Of a stretch of DNA of 64,000 bases, positions 44,701 to 57,097 are shown in pieces. The DNA is from Hordeum vulgare subsp. vulgare (Eukaryota > Streptophyta > Magnoliopsida > Poales > Poaceae). The notes below the pieces were generated by a model. That model was not told where the DNA came from. It ran no database searches and was given only the letters and a program-made list of their open reading frames with translations. The translations under genes and the position numbers were made by a program. Location: NCBI RefSeq assembly GCF_904849725.1, contig NC_058519.1, positions 26,333,267 through 26,397,266 of the forward strand, given 5' to 3'. Each line of letters starts with the position of its first letter. Positions within the stretch are counted from its first letter, which is position 1.

Positions 44701-47700
44701 TAATGGCATCACAGAGAATGTCGGATACAAGACCTGTTTTGCAGCCTGTGGAAGACTGCCATATATTTCAAATACACGCCGGAGAAGGGAGTGCTTCTGC
44801 AGTAAGATACAAACCACATGCTATTAGTAGAATTCACGTAACCAGACAAAGGGTTACAAACGAGAACTACTTACCTTCGTACACAGAGCAAAATACAGCG
44901 ACATCAAAGTTTGAGCATCTGCTACCGAGGATAAATTTTCTAAACCACCATCCTTCAAAAATAGAAAGTCAACCAAATTTTGCTTTGAAAGGAATAGAAA
45001 ACAATGAAAGTTATGATACTACTCCCAAGCCAATATATAACTAAGCCACCTGCATATCCTACTAATAATACTTGCACCTCCTTTCATTTACAGCAGTATA
45101 ATTAGGGATGCAAATTTGGAACCTTGAGGGTTCCCTCTGACCCTCCTTAGTTCAACAAAGTGAACTAAATTTTCAGAATTCACACTACTTTTGAAATTAT
45201 AGTTCATTTGGTTGAACTAAGTAGGGTTGGAGGGTAACCCAAAGGTTCCAAACTTGCATGTACATTGGTTTATCAATATTTTCTCTGTTTTCAACAGTTT
45301 TCTTGAGATTATTTACCAACTTCATAACGAAATACAACGCAGTCCGATTTAAGAATCATCTAAATCCATGGTTATTTCAGATAGCAGCAAAGGAATATGT
45401 GAAAGAAATTAGAGCAGGAAGCAAACCTGGTGAACCTCGGGTGTGGCCATTTCAGCAGCTGATGCAGATTCAGCCGCTGGAATTACTTCCAGGACTGAAT
45501 TAAGTTTTTCACTTGCAAAGTCTTCAATCCTCTTGGAAATGCTTGCCATGGGAAATAGTTTATTTGCTACCTGTTATTACCAAATGATAAATGAAGTGAA
45601 CAAAATCACATATGTGCACCTTTCTTACAAGCAAGAAGGATTAAGGGATTACCAAACGTATTGCCTTCATGCGGACCTCGTCTAGACGATTGATTGAACT
45701 CTGCAAAAAACACTGCTACTTAGTGACATAAGAAAACAGTTAATGGCACTAAAGACTATATTTGAAGCAGAAATTTTGTACTAGATCATAAAAACAAACC
45801 AATGTGGAAGTTTTATGCACTGCAATTACATGCTCAGAGTTTAATCTAAAGCTCATAAGTGAAAGGGAAATATAAACGATTGACCATTTCTTATATTTAG
45901 TGTCCAACCATGCTCGAAAGAAGCGATTAAGATTGATTTAGTGCTCCATAATGCTACTAAACATGTAAAAGAAAATAGAACTGAAATCGATGATATGTTT
46001 GCTATTATTTACAGTGTACCACCAAATCAGAAGTCAGAACAGATGTCGCAGACATGCACTTGTCAGTTAGCGACCAATCAGACAGGAGCAATTTTAACAT
46101 GGTCCCTCTTACCTTCGCTTTTCACATGGGAGGTAAGAAGGTAAGAGTTACTCAGACCCACTACTTAATGAAATCAACGGCTCAGATCTATTATATACTC
46201 TTACCTCTCGTGTGAAAAGAGGAGGTAAGAGGGATCATGTTAAAACTGCTCGACAGACGGATGATATTAATAGAGCTATATGGCTAAGCAAGCATATCCC
46301 ACATATATGTTAAAATATTTATCAGTAATATATCAGGGTATCCATACAGCACCTGCAAAGCAATGTCCAGACATCTGTCCCGGTTTGGAGGTCTCAACAT
46401 GATAAGGTTCCAGACAGCACTTAGACCTTGAGTTACCCTGTCACCACTCTGAAGATCCTTGTCCTGCTTCTCATTATTTCCAGGAGAGCATAAACCCTCT
46501 AGCAGTTTTAATACACCTTCTGGTAGGTATGGCATCTCACAAAGCAACTTGCCAAGTGATCTATCTGAAGCCGGAAACATATCACGAAGATTTTCAGCCT
46601 AGGCAAAAAGGAAAATGGTTGGCCATGATACAAAGAAAAGATAGCTATGTAAAAGTTACCAAAGTTTTAAGGAGACATACTATTGTCAGAACAAATGATT
46701 CATAAACTGATGTTGCAGTTCTAGATGAAAGGAAATCCTGATCCTGTTCTGCCTCGCGATATAACCTGTTCAGGATGCCCAGTGTCAACTCGTGTCCCTG
46801 CTCAAGGAAAGATGAGTTAGAAATCACTGGAGGGGGCATATCGAGTGAAACCATGCAAGTAACCACATAAGCAAACTAGGAAAGTTGCACCAAACATAAA
46901 ATGTCAAACATTATCATATAAGATATAATAACAATTTCTACCAGTCTGTCTAATCTTGCTACATGAAATCAAGAACACATGCATAATAAGCCAACGATAC
47001 ATAGATGAACAAGAATGATAACATGCTTATTCACTAGTTCACTTATTCAATCACTGGGTCATTGGTTGAACAACAGATCATAGACATGGTACAAATCTAG
47101 AAAAGAACAATTTATTGCAAGTGATGGTGAAAAATATATTTATTTTCATTTTGATTTGGCAGACGTTCTCTGGGGGTTAGTTTATCTTCTTTCGTAATTC
47201 TACTGGTATTTTGTTGTGTTTGATGCTCTGCTGTCAGGCAGGGTATCTATTGGCTCCTAGGAGAAGTATTCTACGCACGTACTTGCCAGTAATAAACTTG
47301 ACTGGATATACAGATCAGGTGGCTGAACCTGATTCCCACCTTAGTTCAGACACCTAAGTAGGACTAAGCTCTGATTTGGGCTTTTTGGGGGTTAAATCAC
47401 TAGCCATCCAGTTCTTTCCTGGTTCATAACTAAATAACTAAGATAACACTTACAGAAAACCATTTATACGAGTCTTACCTCCTTATTTACATAGTCAGAT
47501 AGTACATGCTTTTTGAGAAGCTCCCACGGGTCCAACTCCAAAGGAAACTGCATGAGGAAGTACCGTAAAATAGAGAGAGCATGTAAAAAATACAGTATAC
47601 AAAGAAACTAGAGCATCACTAACAGTTCAGTGTTTCTAGGGAAGCTGATTTGGGATTTCTAAATAGCCAAAAAGTGGTGCACACAAATACGATTAAGCAA

Positions 47701-50700
47701 AGTTCAAGGAAAAGAATGGTACTCGACAGGAGGAATGGTGATCAATACCTCAACACTCAGGTGAGAAAGCAACGGAAGACGAGCTTTCGAACAACCAGAC
47801 TCTACTTGCTTATCTCTCTCAAGAATACGCAGAAACGCTTCTTTTTGAAGGAGATCTTTAGCCTCATCGGTCAGATCGACATTAGTGACAACCAATTTTG
47901 GAAGAACATACTGTGAAGTAGGGGCATTCAAAGATGAAAACTGTGGCTGGCTTCCTTCAATAGTAGAAGAGCTTGGACTGCGAGTTTCTGAACACTGAGC
48001 CAAACTGATACCAACTGAAGAATTGTCAGCTGGCAATGAACTAACAAAACTGCCAGAATGTTCTTGGGTTCCCTGAGGTTCTGTAGAAGCATGGGAAGTT
48101 TCTGATGATTCCTGAATCTCCATCGATAACCCAGTGGCATCTGCAATGGGCACTTTAGCCTCTACTATTTCTATGTCTAGTGGAACTGCTGAACTTATGT
48201 TTTCCTCCTTCGGTGTTTTTAATGCAGAAGGAACAGGAGAACTGGCAAGAACTGGTGTGATCTCACCAGCAGCAGATGTCACCAGAGCAGAATCCTTAGC
48301 TGGAGGCGCTTCAGCTTGATCAGTTTGGTTTATTGTCTGAAATGGAGGATTCAATAAGCAAAATGAAACAGAAAATCTAACAAAATAAGCAGGGACAGCT
48401 AAAGAAACTACCTTCCACAGAGCCTCTAGCAGAGGAAAGCGACCTGAAAGAAGATTCCGACCAGGAACAACAGAGGACTGGCTAGTAGAAGGATGCTGTT
48501 GTTGATCTACTTCAGGGCCAGAAACTGGCAGGTGTTGCATGTTAACCATTACAACCTCTGCTAATAAGTCAGCAGCGATACTGGATGACAGAATTTGTAG
48601 TGATCCAGCAGCTCTGTCGCCTTGCGCAGCTAATGCAGCAAACATACCAATTAGTTGATATACAGCTTCAGAATTCTCAGTTCTTGCAGGGGTGGGTTGA
48701 TTGGATGATGAATCAACGGAGGCTGCCTCGGTAGTTCTCTTGTTTGCCTCTTCACTATGTTCCTGAGAATCATGTGATTGTTTGACCCTTTTACTAGAAT
48801 GACCATCATCTTCCAGAATACTATTCATGTCATCAGCCAGACTCCGCTTGTTACTGTTGTCAGTGCTTGTCTCCTGTCATAGAAATATAGTTTATAGTTA
48901 TTTGGAACACTTATAGTTATACTTGGTGTATGTGGGTGGGTCAGGTACATACTGTCAGAGGCAACGATTCGGCCCTGTTTGGAGTGTCTCCAGCACTCCT
49001 GCGAGCATTTGAATCATTTGCAGCTACTGAATCTCCCTGGTTTATAATATTTTGAGCTTCCAATAGACGAGCTCGCCACTGAAAAATGAGAACTTCAAAT
49101 TAGTAAGAATGCACCTAGAGTGGAGACTGAAATCGTAAGCATGAAGTGAGACATGTCGGATATACTACTGAAAAGAGCATATCAAGTAAACTTCTTTCAT
49201 ACATAGCAGCAAAAAGGGTAAAAGAAGTACCGGCTCAGCACTTGAATGTGTACATTTCAGGCATGCATCAATGGCACTCTTCAAAGCATGGAATGAGTCT
49301 GGAACTTGCACTTTAATAATGGTATTTGCTGGGTCCAAAGAAAGTAAAACTGGCAGAATGCGTCCATAAAAGGAGGGCCTTCTTTGAGCAATAGCAGAGA
49401 GACTGGGAGAAGTTGATATTAGAAGATGAGGTAAGAAACACATGCAGCGGAACATATACAGATGCTAATGTAAGGGGCTATAACCTGAAAAATTTCTACA
49501 AACAGAATGAGGAAATGACACAGCATCATCTTTCAGGAAATTTATTTGCTCGAAAGATGATACAAACTGCACATGCACAAAATAAATATATAATGGAATA
49601 CAAATGGATGAGGCCAACCTAGTAACGAAGACAATGATCATCGAAGTGCTGAGTAGTCTTATTTTAGGAGACTTCAGTTGTTCTAGCAACAGTCCCAGGC
49701 TCTGGCTGGCTTCCATGGCTAGGTCACCAACATTAAGCAAAGGGTGACCTCCCCTTAACCATGCTATATTGAATCCCATATCTAAAAAGGATTGCCAGAT
49801 TATGATGTCATAAATCCAAATGTTAAACAGGCCATTCGTACAAACTAGTACAGCACTGTTCTACCTTCTATGGCTTGGTTTGGTGGATCAGATGCGATAT
49901 TAGGATCCGGGGTGTGCATAAGAACTGTTTTCTCAACAAACTTAACAGCCAGCAACCTGACTCCTTCATTGCCGGTAGGCTGACATGGAGATGCCAAAAA
50001 TGAAAGGAACTGTAAGCCAAGATGATGCAATTAACTGGATGCGAAAAAGAGGATAGTCGCTTACCTGGAATGCCATGAGCGACACCGCTGATTTAAGCTT
50101 GAGCATCCATTCCCATGATGATTTGAGCGAATCGTCGATCCCCCCACTCGAGAACAAACCCTGGATTTAGGACCGGCAGACAGCAATATGAGTCAAAGTC
50201 TACACACAGGCAACTCTTATAGGTGCTGCTGTTAGCGTTACCTGGACAACGAGCTCTTGCAGTACTTTGGCAAATAAGTCTGTTCCCGTTTTAACAGCCT
50301 GTCTCGCGACCGCCGGCGTCTCGTCATTCAGAAGATCCAGCAGAGAGGGCATCATGTCGGGTATAAAAACAGTGTGCTTTGACCCAATCTCACCAATCAT
50401 CCTATGTCAGGTGGACGAGTCGAATTAAGCATAAGTCAAGATACTTCGGTGTGTGGCAAGAACAAGATCAGATGATATCATGGCAGAAAGCATTCGGCCG
50501 CCATTCCACCGCATGAAACCTTGGCATTTGGTACTACTGCTAGTAAGCAAATTGCACATTTGAGTAACTGCCCACCGCAACGCATGGAACTCCAGAACGT
50601 TTTATAACAGAAAGATTACACATTTGGTTGGAACTTCGCTGCTACTTTCGTTGCGGGATTCGGCATCAATTTAAGTTTCATCGACTCGGACTGGCAGGAG

Positions 50701-50990
50701 GCAGCAAGGTTAAGCTGCGGACGGAACTGACTAGCGGAACGGAGCACCGAAGCGCCCCGACGGAACGGACCGATGAGAGGGGCGGGAGGCGGGATTACTC
50801 ACTCGGCGACGAGCTTGCGCACGGGGCCGGCCTCGTCGGCGCGGAGCTCGGCGAGGCGGGGGACGAGCTCGTGGAGCGGCAGCCGGCGGAGCCCGCGCAC
50901 CTGCAGGAGGCGCGGGCCCATGTCCCCGGCAGAGGCGTCCGGGTGGGGGAGGCCGTGGGGAGGGAGGGCTGGCGGGAGGGCCACCGCCAT
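41751..50990 (-). CDS. ESP4: Symplekin/PTA1, mRNA 3'-end processing scaffold
   Basis: 27 exons, 3780 bp, 1259 aa: 50990-50803, 50401-50242, 50160-50065, 49979-49865, 49781-49619, 49402-49231, 49078-48953, 48873-48412, 48336-47749, 47547-47479, 46797-46681, 46598-46353, 45700-45653, 45570-45427, 44952-44875, 44796-44734, 44643-44536, 44263-44183, 44080-44033, 43757-43683, 43363-43268, 43167-43087, 42982-42911, 42690-42646, 42560-42477, 42102-41999, 41901-41751. Symplekin scaffolds the nuclear cleavage and polyadenylation complex. Residues about 60-300 form the N-terminal HEAT-type region ([16 protein letters not shown]). The low-complexity Ser/Glu-rich middle is in exons 8-9. The conserved C-terminal region is in exons 20-26 ([44 protein letters not shown]). 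The tail is Gln/Ala/Ser-rich. The Arabidopsis counterpart is ESP4. No internal stop was seen. Confidence 0.93.
44261..44480 (-). repeat. 110-bp tandem duplication spanning an exon 18 splice acceptor
   Basis: Units 44261-44370 and 44371-44480 differ at one visible position. Each contains the CATGCAG/GTT acceptor context of exon 18, so intron 17 holds a second copy of the acceptor 110 bp upstream of the used one. Confidence 0.9.
45108..45259. mobile_element. MITE in symplekin intron 14
   Basis: ATGCAAATTTGGAACCTTGAG at the left pairs with the complement of the right end (ATGCAAGTTTGGAACCTTTG); inverted similarity extends about 48 bp per side. Confidence 0.82.
46086..46251. mobile_element. MITE in symplekin intron 12
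   Basis: 166 bp with ends GAGCAATTTTAACATG and CATGTTAAAACTGCTC. GACAG flanks both sides (46081-46085 and 46252-46256). Confidence 0.85.
46798..47478 (-). other. Large symplekin intron 10
   Basis: 680-bp intron. No recognisable repeat or gene within it. Confidence 0.5.
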
Positions 50991-51069
50991 CGGGCCGTCG
51001 GAACCCTAGCTCCGGCGATCCCCGGCGACGCGCGTCCTGGGAGCAGTGGTGGTTTCTTCCCCCTCTTTA

Positions 51070-51600
51070 AACCTTTTTCTGTTTCTTGCTTAATAAATTA
51101 TTAATGGCTCGGCCCTTTTGGTGTGCCTTTAAGTATCCAATCGGGGCGTAAGCGGGCCTGTTGGGTATCATGGGACGAGCAGCGACATGATTGAACTCTG
51201 TTGCTCATGGGCCAGGCCCATCTTCACAGCGTTCACGCTTGTGCAGCAATGGTTGATGGAGACCTACAAACCTTTTAAAAAAAAAGCAATAGTTGATGCA
51301 CACCCTCTTATAAAAAAAGTTTATGCACAACCTAATGAAAATACAATAGTTGATGGAGGCTTGGTACCCTTTTGCTGGTTTTTTTTTTGCTTTTCCTTTC
51401 TTTATATGTATATGTACTCCAAAAATGTTTTCAACAAATTGTATGCTCGGAGGCATTTTTGTTCGTGCAAAATTTGTTCACAGCATTTGCTCATCCACTT
51501 TCGAAAAGATATTCATGACATACGAAAAATATTAGTAACCATTGAAATGAATGCACAACATTTAGAAAAATGATTAGATTTAAAAAAACACATTCATTTT
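51070..51600. other. Region upstream of symplekin, no gene seen
   Basis: Contains several TTTGCTGG and GTTGATGGAG words and AT-rich DNA. The 128-codon open frame on the plus strand here has no recognisable motif. Confidence 0.5.
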
Positions 51601-52045
51601 TTAGAGGTGAAACCAAACTTTATTGATCATAATCCATAGTTTGTGGGATACAATTTGCATGGGGATGACCAAGCCACAAATGGTGCCCCGGTTGTAAGGA
51701 AAGTGAAAATTTAGCAATGTTATGGGCGTCAGCATTCGTTGCCCGTCCCTCAAAGGTAAAGGTACAGTTAAAGCCGATAGCGCCGTCATTGATCTCCTAT
51801 ATGATCGAACCATACATCCCCTGTTGCCAAGATTGATGTCATTGATTGCTTGTTTAGAGTCCGAGGCTATAATAAAGTTGTGCACCAGCAGATCTTCCGT
51901 CAAAGACAACGCCTCCCTACACGCGATTGCTTCAAGGGTCGCTACATCATGAACTCCAGGGATGACTAGGGATGAACTGCCCATGTAATTTCCGTTCGCA
52001 TCTCGACAAATAGCAGCTGCAGAACCTCCTCTGTTTTGCCTCGCA
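51601..52045 (-). mobile_element. LINE 3' end with RNase H-like domain
   Basis: On the minus strand the reading frame gives GSAAAICRDANGNYMGSSSL, ATLEAIACREALSLTEDLL and IIASDSKQAINDI, the layout of the RNase H-like domain at the end of plant LINE ORF2 proteins. It is followed by a short 3' UTR and an A-run at 51600. The upstream endonuclease and reverse transcriptase are missing, as in the usual 5'-truncated insertion. Confidence 0.8.
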
Positions 52046-52970
52046 TAATTGGTAAAAAAATATGAAAATATGTTCGCATAATTGTAAAAAGATGTTTGTA
52101 CAATTAAAATTTATTCATGACAGTTACAAATGTCCACGATTAAAATACATGTTCATGGCATTTTAGAAAAATGTTTGTGGAATATAAAATTGTGTTCGTA
52201 CAATTTTCTGAAATGTTCATAACGTATAAAAATGTTTGTGCCATTTGAAAAACTGTTCATAAACACTTCAGAATTATTTTGCTCATTTTACAAAAACTGT
52301 TAATGGCATTTTTAAAATTTGTTAATTGTGTATATAAAAAATGTTCAAATGTGCATTGTACAAATGTGTGATTCGAATATATGTTCAACATGAAACTGAA
52401 AAATGTTCAATATGCATACGAAAAATATTCAAGGTGTATTAAAACAATCGACATGAATTTGAAATAGAAAAAAAAAGAAAAGGAAAAAAGGAAATCTAAA
52501 AAACGAAAGAAACCCAATAAGAACCCATAAAGAAAAACACAGGAAAAAAACAGAAATAGAAGGTTCGTAAAATCAATCCAAACTGTAGATAGAACCTTCC
52601 TAAAACTTCTCGCGCTCAGGTTATTGGGCCAGTCCACTCGAGCGGACGTGTAGGCGAGCAACTCGTTAAGCTCCTTAGTATCATACAACACATAATTTTG
52701 TCTTATGTAACAAAAATTATACCACTTCGAAGACGACCAAGCCAATCTATTCAATCTAATCGACCCAACCAAGCCTATAGGAGACAACAAACTAGTGCAC
52801 CTCCTCGTGTAGTATCCATCTTCTTCATAACAACCACACATATATTCTTATCCATAGATCGTAACATACTTAGTCTGTTAACGAGAGCTCACGAGCTTAA
52901 CAAGCTTTAGATGAACAGAATCGAGCGGAGTTTTCTGCTCGTTAAGCTTAACGAGACAAGCAACTCATTA
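52046..52970. other. AT-rich degenerate repeat
   Basis: Repeated AAAAATGTTC, ATTTGAAAAA and GTTCATAA words to about 52560, then unremarkable DNA. No gene. Confidence 0.5.
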
Positions 52971-52973
52971 ACC

Positions 52974-53141
52974 ACATCGACGGGAAGGTTTGGCACCTCG
53001 ATGTCGGTTCTTCGCCACCTGGAGTTGTAGGTGGTTCCAAGGTTTGGGTTGTTCGCCCATTAATGTGGTACGTGAGCTGGGTTTAGAACGTCGTGAAACA
53101 GTTCGGTCCATATCCAGTGTGGGCGTTAGAGCATTGAGAGG
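52974..53141 (+). pseudogene. rrn23: Plastid 23S rRNA fragment (NUPT)
   Basis: The segment contains GTTTGGCACCTCGATGTCGG, TGTTCGCCCATTAA, GGTACGTGAGCTGGGTTTAG and GAACGTCGTGAAACAGTTCG, which are highly conserved domain V words of bacterial/plastid 23S rRNA; GCGTTAGAGCATTGAGAGG is near the plastid form. It carries many substitutions and a small internal change, so it is an old nuclear copy. A mitochondrial 26S origin is less likely but not excluded. Confidence 0.85.
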
Positions 53142-53174
53142 GAAAAGAGAATATGATAAAGCATTTTTTGTCTA

Positions 53175-53370
53175 GAGTCATTGAGTCATTATATACCTTA
53201 ATTCTATTAAGGATCTTCCGCGGTCTTATTTCTTTCACTCTTGCTCAAGCCGGATGATGATAAATTCTCATGTCCGGATCCTTTGGGGGATGGATCCTAA
53301 AGAGTTCACCTATCCCAATAACAATGAAACCAGACTTCAATGATCCTGTATTAAGAGCTAAATTAGCCAA
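53175..53370 (+). pseudogene. petD: Plastid petD fragment: intron end and start of exon 2 (NUPT)
   Basis: AGCCGGATGATGATAAATTC and TCATGTCCGG form the hairpin of group II intron domain V. The intron end with CACCTATCCCAATAAC follows, then KPDFNDPVLRAKLAK (53328-53370), which matches the start of cytochrome b6f subunit IV apart from one residue. The match stops there, so only the junction region of the gene is present. Non-functional. Confidence 0.85.
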
Positions 53371-53390
53371 GAACTTTTTAAAAGCGTATT

Positions 53391-53455
53391 AGCTGACCCG
53401 GCTTACGAATTTATACCAACTATCAAGGAATTCCTAAAGTTTTGGGTGGAATGCC
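53391..53455 (+). pseudogene. rps8-like plastid fragment (NUPT)
   Basis: In one frame this gives [20 protein letters not shown], very close to the [19 protein letters not shown] block of plastid ribosomal protein S8. It begins 20 bp after the petD fragment, whereas rps8 and petD are several genes apart on opposite strands in the plastid map. Confidence 0.68.
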
Positions 53456-53832
53456 CACACGAGGTTTGGGAATAAGTGATTGTATGATAATGAGCAAGGA
53501 ATATACGTATTTCTGCTAAGGAGGATCTATTAAACTCATAATTCATTAGACCCTTGTTATCAATGCCACCCCCCCCCTACAGGGAAGGAAGGAGGGGCGA
53601 TGGTTATTGTAACTGGAATGGCGAGATGACTAGAGGGGAAAGGGGTGGACGTCGGTGCCAAAGTTGCGCTCGGCAGACCGGGGGTGGATGGAGAGAGGTG
53701 CGGTAGTAGAGCCCACTAACTCTTGCTTGATCAAACTACCAACACCCTGAGCATGGCTAGGCGATAGGCTGCGAATCGCTTTGCTCTGCTCTCTTTCTCT
53801 GGTGAAAGAAGAGGCGACGGTTCCTGCCTACA
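53456..53832. other. Spacer, no gene seen
   Basis: The first 80 bp may continue the organelle-derived DNA. A C-run lies at 53568-53577. No gene is seen. Confidence 0.4.
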
Positions 53833-54635
53833 TTTGGACGCCGGCAAGACCGTGATCTTCACCCCTCTCTGCCCGCTGCTTTAACGGCTACAGGAGGGGG
53901 TGGGCTCCCGTTCCTCTCCCCGTTGTTCCATAGATCTAGGACTTTGCCTTCATTTAGTAGCACCATTCCAATGAGGTTGGTGTCGCGCCGAATAAGGTGG
54001 CATTGGTCTCTTCCTCATCGTGGCGACGTTTTTCCTAGCGGTGCCACCGAGTCGATTGCCTCGTCTGCTCGCCATTCGTTAGGATCAATATGCCCTATGT
54101 TTACTGTGTCTGGCGGTTGTCATCTCTTTTGGCGGCACCGACAAGTGGGACAGATTAGGCGCGGGTACAAGATTTATGGCGTGATGGCGACATATTTGGT
54201 GTTTTCTTGGGCAACAACGGTGGGATGCATCAGATCTGAATCCAGGTCGGCGTGGGCAACATCCTCGGCTGACACGCCATATCGTTAAGCGCCAGTGTTG
54301 TAGGTCGGGTCTGTGGCTCACAACTCGTACAAGGCTATGGCACTAGCCTGGATCTTAGTTTGTTGGTTTTCCGCCTCTTTCCTTAGTGTGCGTCTCGGCA
54401 ACTCTGACGATTGACGATGGTTTCAGATTTGGTTCCTTGCAGGGACTCCAAGAAGCTTATTTGTAATAATCTTTTATGTGGATTTTTTTTTCTCTGCAAA
54501 GTTTTCTGGACACTTGTCGTGTCCCTGTATTTCTGGGAGTTTCCACATATATGTATGAAATTGTACTTCATTTTATTGCTTAATCTAATGTGTGTGGTTC
54601 AAAAAGAAAAGGAAAAACTACCAATCCTCTCGTAG

Positions 54636-55049
54636 GCCTGTTTGGGACTGCTTCAATTCACCAAATCAGTTTCACTTCATCAAATTTACTTTGAAGCAGT
54701 TTCATACATAAGCTATAGCACTATTAAGAGAATGTTTGGCTTCCATTTAGCTCCAGCTTTAAAAATAGAAAAAATGATGGAAAGAATCTATTTGATTGGT
54801 TGAGGGGAAAGAAATGAAGGGGTAACTACTTATTGGTGGCAATGATGGGTAATCCCCCCCCCCCTTCAACTCCATCTTCTAGAGTTTTTTGGAGCACCCT
54901 CTCACGAGCTTCATAAAAAATTTGAATTTCTATCCCGGATTCTAGTTTTTTTACGGAGCGACATATCATGAAGTATGAAGCTATCCCGTTTGACTTGTTT
55001 TTTTTTCAGCAGAACTGAATTTTAAGAAGCAGAGCAGTTCCAAATAGGC
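54636..55049. mobile_element. MITE (GCCTGTTTGGGACTGCTT ends), copy A only
   Basis: The left end GCCTGTTTGGGACTGCTTCA pairs with the complement of the right end GCCTATTTGGAACTGCTCTG. Absent from copy B. hAT- or Harbinger-type is likely; no clear target duplication. Confidence 0.7.
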
Positions 55050-55351
55050 ATGAGAACAAAACAAAGGAGGCTGCACTTGCTTGCTTTGTCGTCGGGACGC
55101 AGCAGGTTGTGGCATTTGGAGTGTTAATAAATTAGCTCAGGTCAGGTCAGGTCAGAACGAACTTCTTTCTTCATTTTTTTAACCCGGAAATAGTAAGTTG
55201 CTGCCGTGATAGATTGAACAGTCGAATCCTGGATGATCCGGGAACAGACAGTCTCGACGATGCTGGTCGGGACCGTAGCACCTGGACGATCGACGGACGC
55301 AAGGCTGGAGGAAGGAAGCTGCCCTCTGATGATATTCTCGAGATGCAAGAC

Positions 55352-55411
55352 AGGAAAGCAGTGAGCAGGTAGGCAGGTTTAGAGGAAAGCAGTGAGCAGG
55401 TAGGCAGGTTT
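55352..55411 (+). repeat. Short tandem duplication (about 31 bp)
   Basis: AGCAGTGAGCAGGTAGGCAGG occurs twice next to the MITE at 55412. Confidence 0.8.
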
Positions 55412-55574
55412 AGGTGGTGTTTCTTTCTAAGAGACTAAACTTTTTTTAGTCTCAGGGATTAAAGAAAAAAATCTCTTTAATAAAATCTTTTTTAGTCTTT
55501 TAAGGAAAAGTCTCTTCTGTTTCTTTACCTAGAAACTAAAAATGACTTTTTAGTCTAGGTAAGAAACACCACCT
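55412..55574. mobile_element. MITE (AGGTGGTGTTTCTT ends), copy A only
   Basis: Perfect AGGTGGTGTTTCTT / AAGAAACACCACCT ends with further internal pairing. Copy B at about 59527-59541 shows the uninterrupted site CAGGTTCAGTTG. Confidence 0.88.
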
Positions 55575-55684
55575 CAGTTGTAGTGTAGTGTTTGGCCTAG
55601 CAGCCGCCATGTGCATGCAGAAATGAAAAGCCCTCACTACCACCAGCTTTTCAGTAGTTAACTAATCAGATATGTCAGGTCCGT

Positions 55685-57095
55685 CGACGATCCATGACTC
55701 CGGCCATGTGTTGCTTCCTTGCTTTCCCAAAACATTTTCCTAACCCTGTAACCCACATGCTCTCCATGCATGGCCCCAAGCATCCCTTGAGGTTCAGACC
55801 AGTGTCTCCTCCTGTGTCCCCCGCCATTTCCCTCCGGGGAGGGCATTCGTGGATCCGTGTCCTCTAATCGGACAAACGCCAGCCATGCGCAGGAAGGTTC
55901 CCTTGTCCAAGAGATATTAGTATATAAGGAGTATATGGTTGCAGTGTTACCATATCAGCGCCGCCATGCATGACTGCTTAGCAGTTGCCACTACTAGTTA
56001 AGTGTCAACTGGTTATAAGTTGGAGCGGGAGGAGTGAGTGTGAACCCTGCATGGCATGCAACTCGTGTTTCTTCGATGTGGTGCCTTCTCAAGTTCTGAT
56101 GCGTCAGTGAAGGAGGGCGATCTTGCCCGGTCGGTAGGTTCAAACATGCATGACAGGATGACAGGATCCGCACACTCTAAAAAATGTTAGTGGTTGCTCA
56201 AACGGATGTAATCCCTCCCGTCCTTTTTTGTTTGCATATAGGATTTATCTAAAGTCAAACTCCCTAAAGTTTGACCAATATTTGTAAAAAAGTCACAACT
56301 ACAAGAATCAATTAGCTAGGTAACAGTTTTGTTAGCTGCAATTGTTTGGAATAATTCTATCGCTTTATCAATAGATATAGGCCTGATCGATCTCTCTTCC
56401 CTCCTGCCACCGTGTTAGTATGTGCTCATTGTTGTTTGGCGATGTCACTAGAGCACGCTATTGTCTCGATAACTGGAATGCAAGTCCCCCAATTGGGGTC
56501 GTCAACTACAGCAACATATTCTAACGAGATATCCATCAAGTACATATAGTCACGGGTAGACATTGATAGGTTCGGGGAATTTGTGGTGGAGACCAATATC
56601 CTTACTCCGTTTTTATTCGTGTCTCTTTCGAGTTAGCACATGGATAGACACAAGCAAAAGAAGGAGAAGAGAGATAAAAGGAAATAGAAAAAAAGAATGT
56701 GATGGCAACCACTGGCTGAGCGTCGGCAGGACCAAGGATGTGCTCCTCCTAAGATGAAACTCGATGCTAATCTCCTGGCCTCTTTAACCTCTCTAGATCT
56801 TTTGGCCCCTCCTTGGATATCGCTCACACTCGGTCACTGATGGCAACAGCAAACACAGGAATGTGTATGAGACTAGCCACCAACAACATGTTACGTACCT
56901 AGTCATTTAAATACCAGTAGCAGACAATCCCAAATGAAGTTGTTGTATGGTGCAAAACATATGGTAGGAGCCTCTTTCAGCACAATTCGAAAGATTTTCT
57001 TTTTATACAAAAGGAATTTCATTCAATGACCGCTTCAAGATGATGCAACCATACTAAGTGCAAACCCAGCCCCGTGGTCAAACGAGAAAGATTAA
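55685..57095. other. Intergenic DNA, no gene seen
   Basis: A partial mariner-type MITE (CTCCCGTCCTTTTTTGTTTG, GTCAAACTCCCTAAAGTTTG) lies near 56213-56290. Nothing else is recognised. Confidence 0.5.
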
Positions 57096-57097
57096 TA

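Larger units (their letters stand above)
53833..55680 (+). repeat. Segmental duplication, copy A
   Basis: Shares, in the same order and orientation, blocks with 58242-59645: 53833-53925, 54290-54630, 55060-55150, 55235-55255, 55400-55412 with 55575-55595, and 55618-55680. Between blocks each copy has its own insertions. The 54290-54630 block with an A-rich end (CAAAAAGAAAAGGAAAAAC) may derive from a LINE 3' end. Confidence 0.85.

Noticed and set aside
51187..51573. 128-codon plus-strand frame upstream of symplekin
   Set aside because: Low-complexity, no motif, no start context or splice logic.
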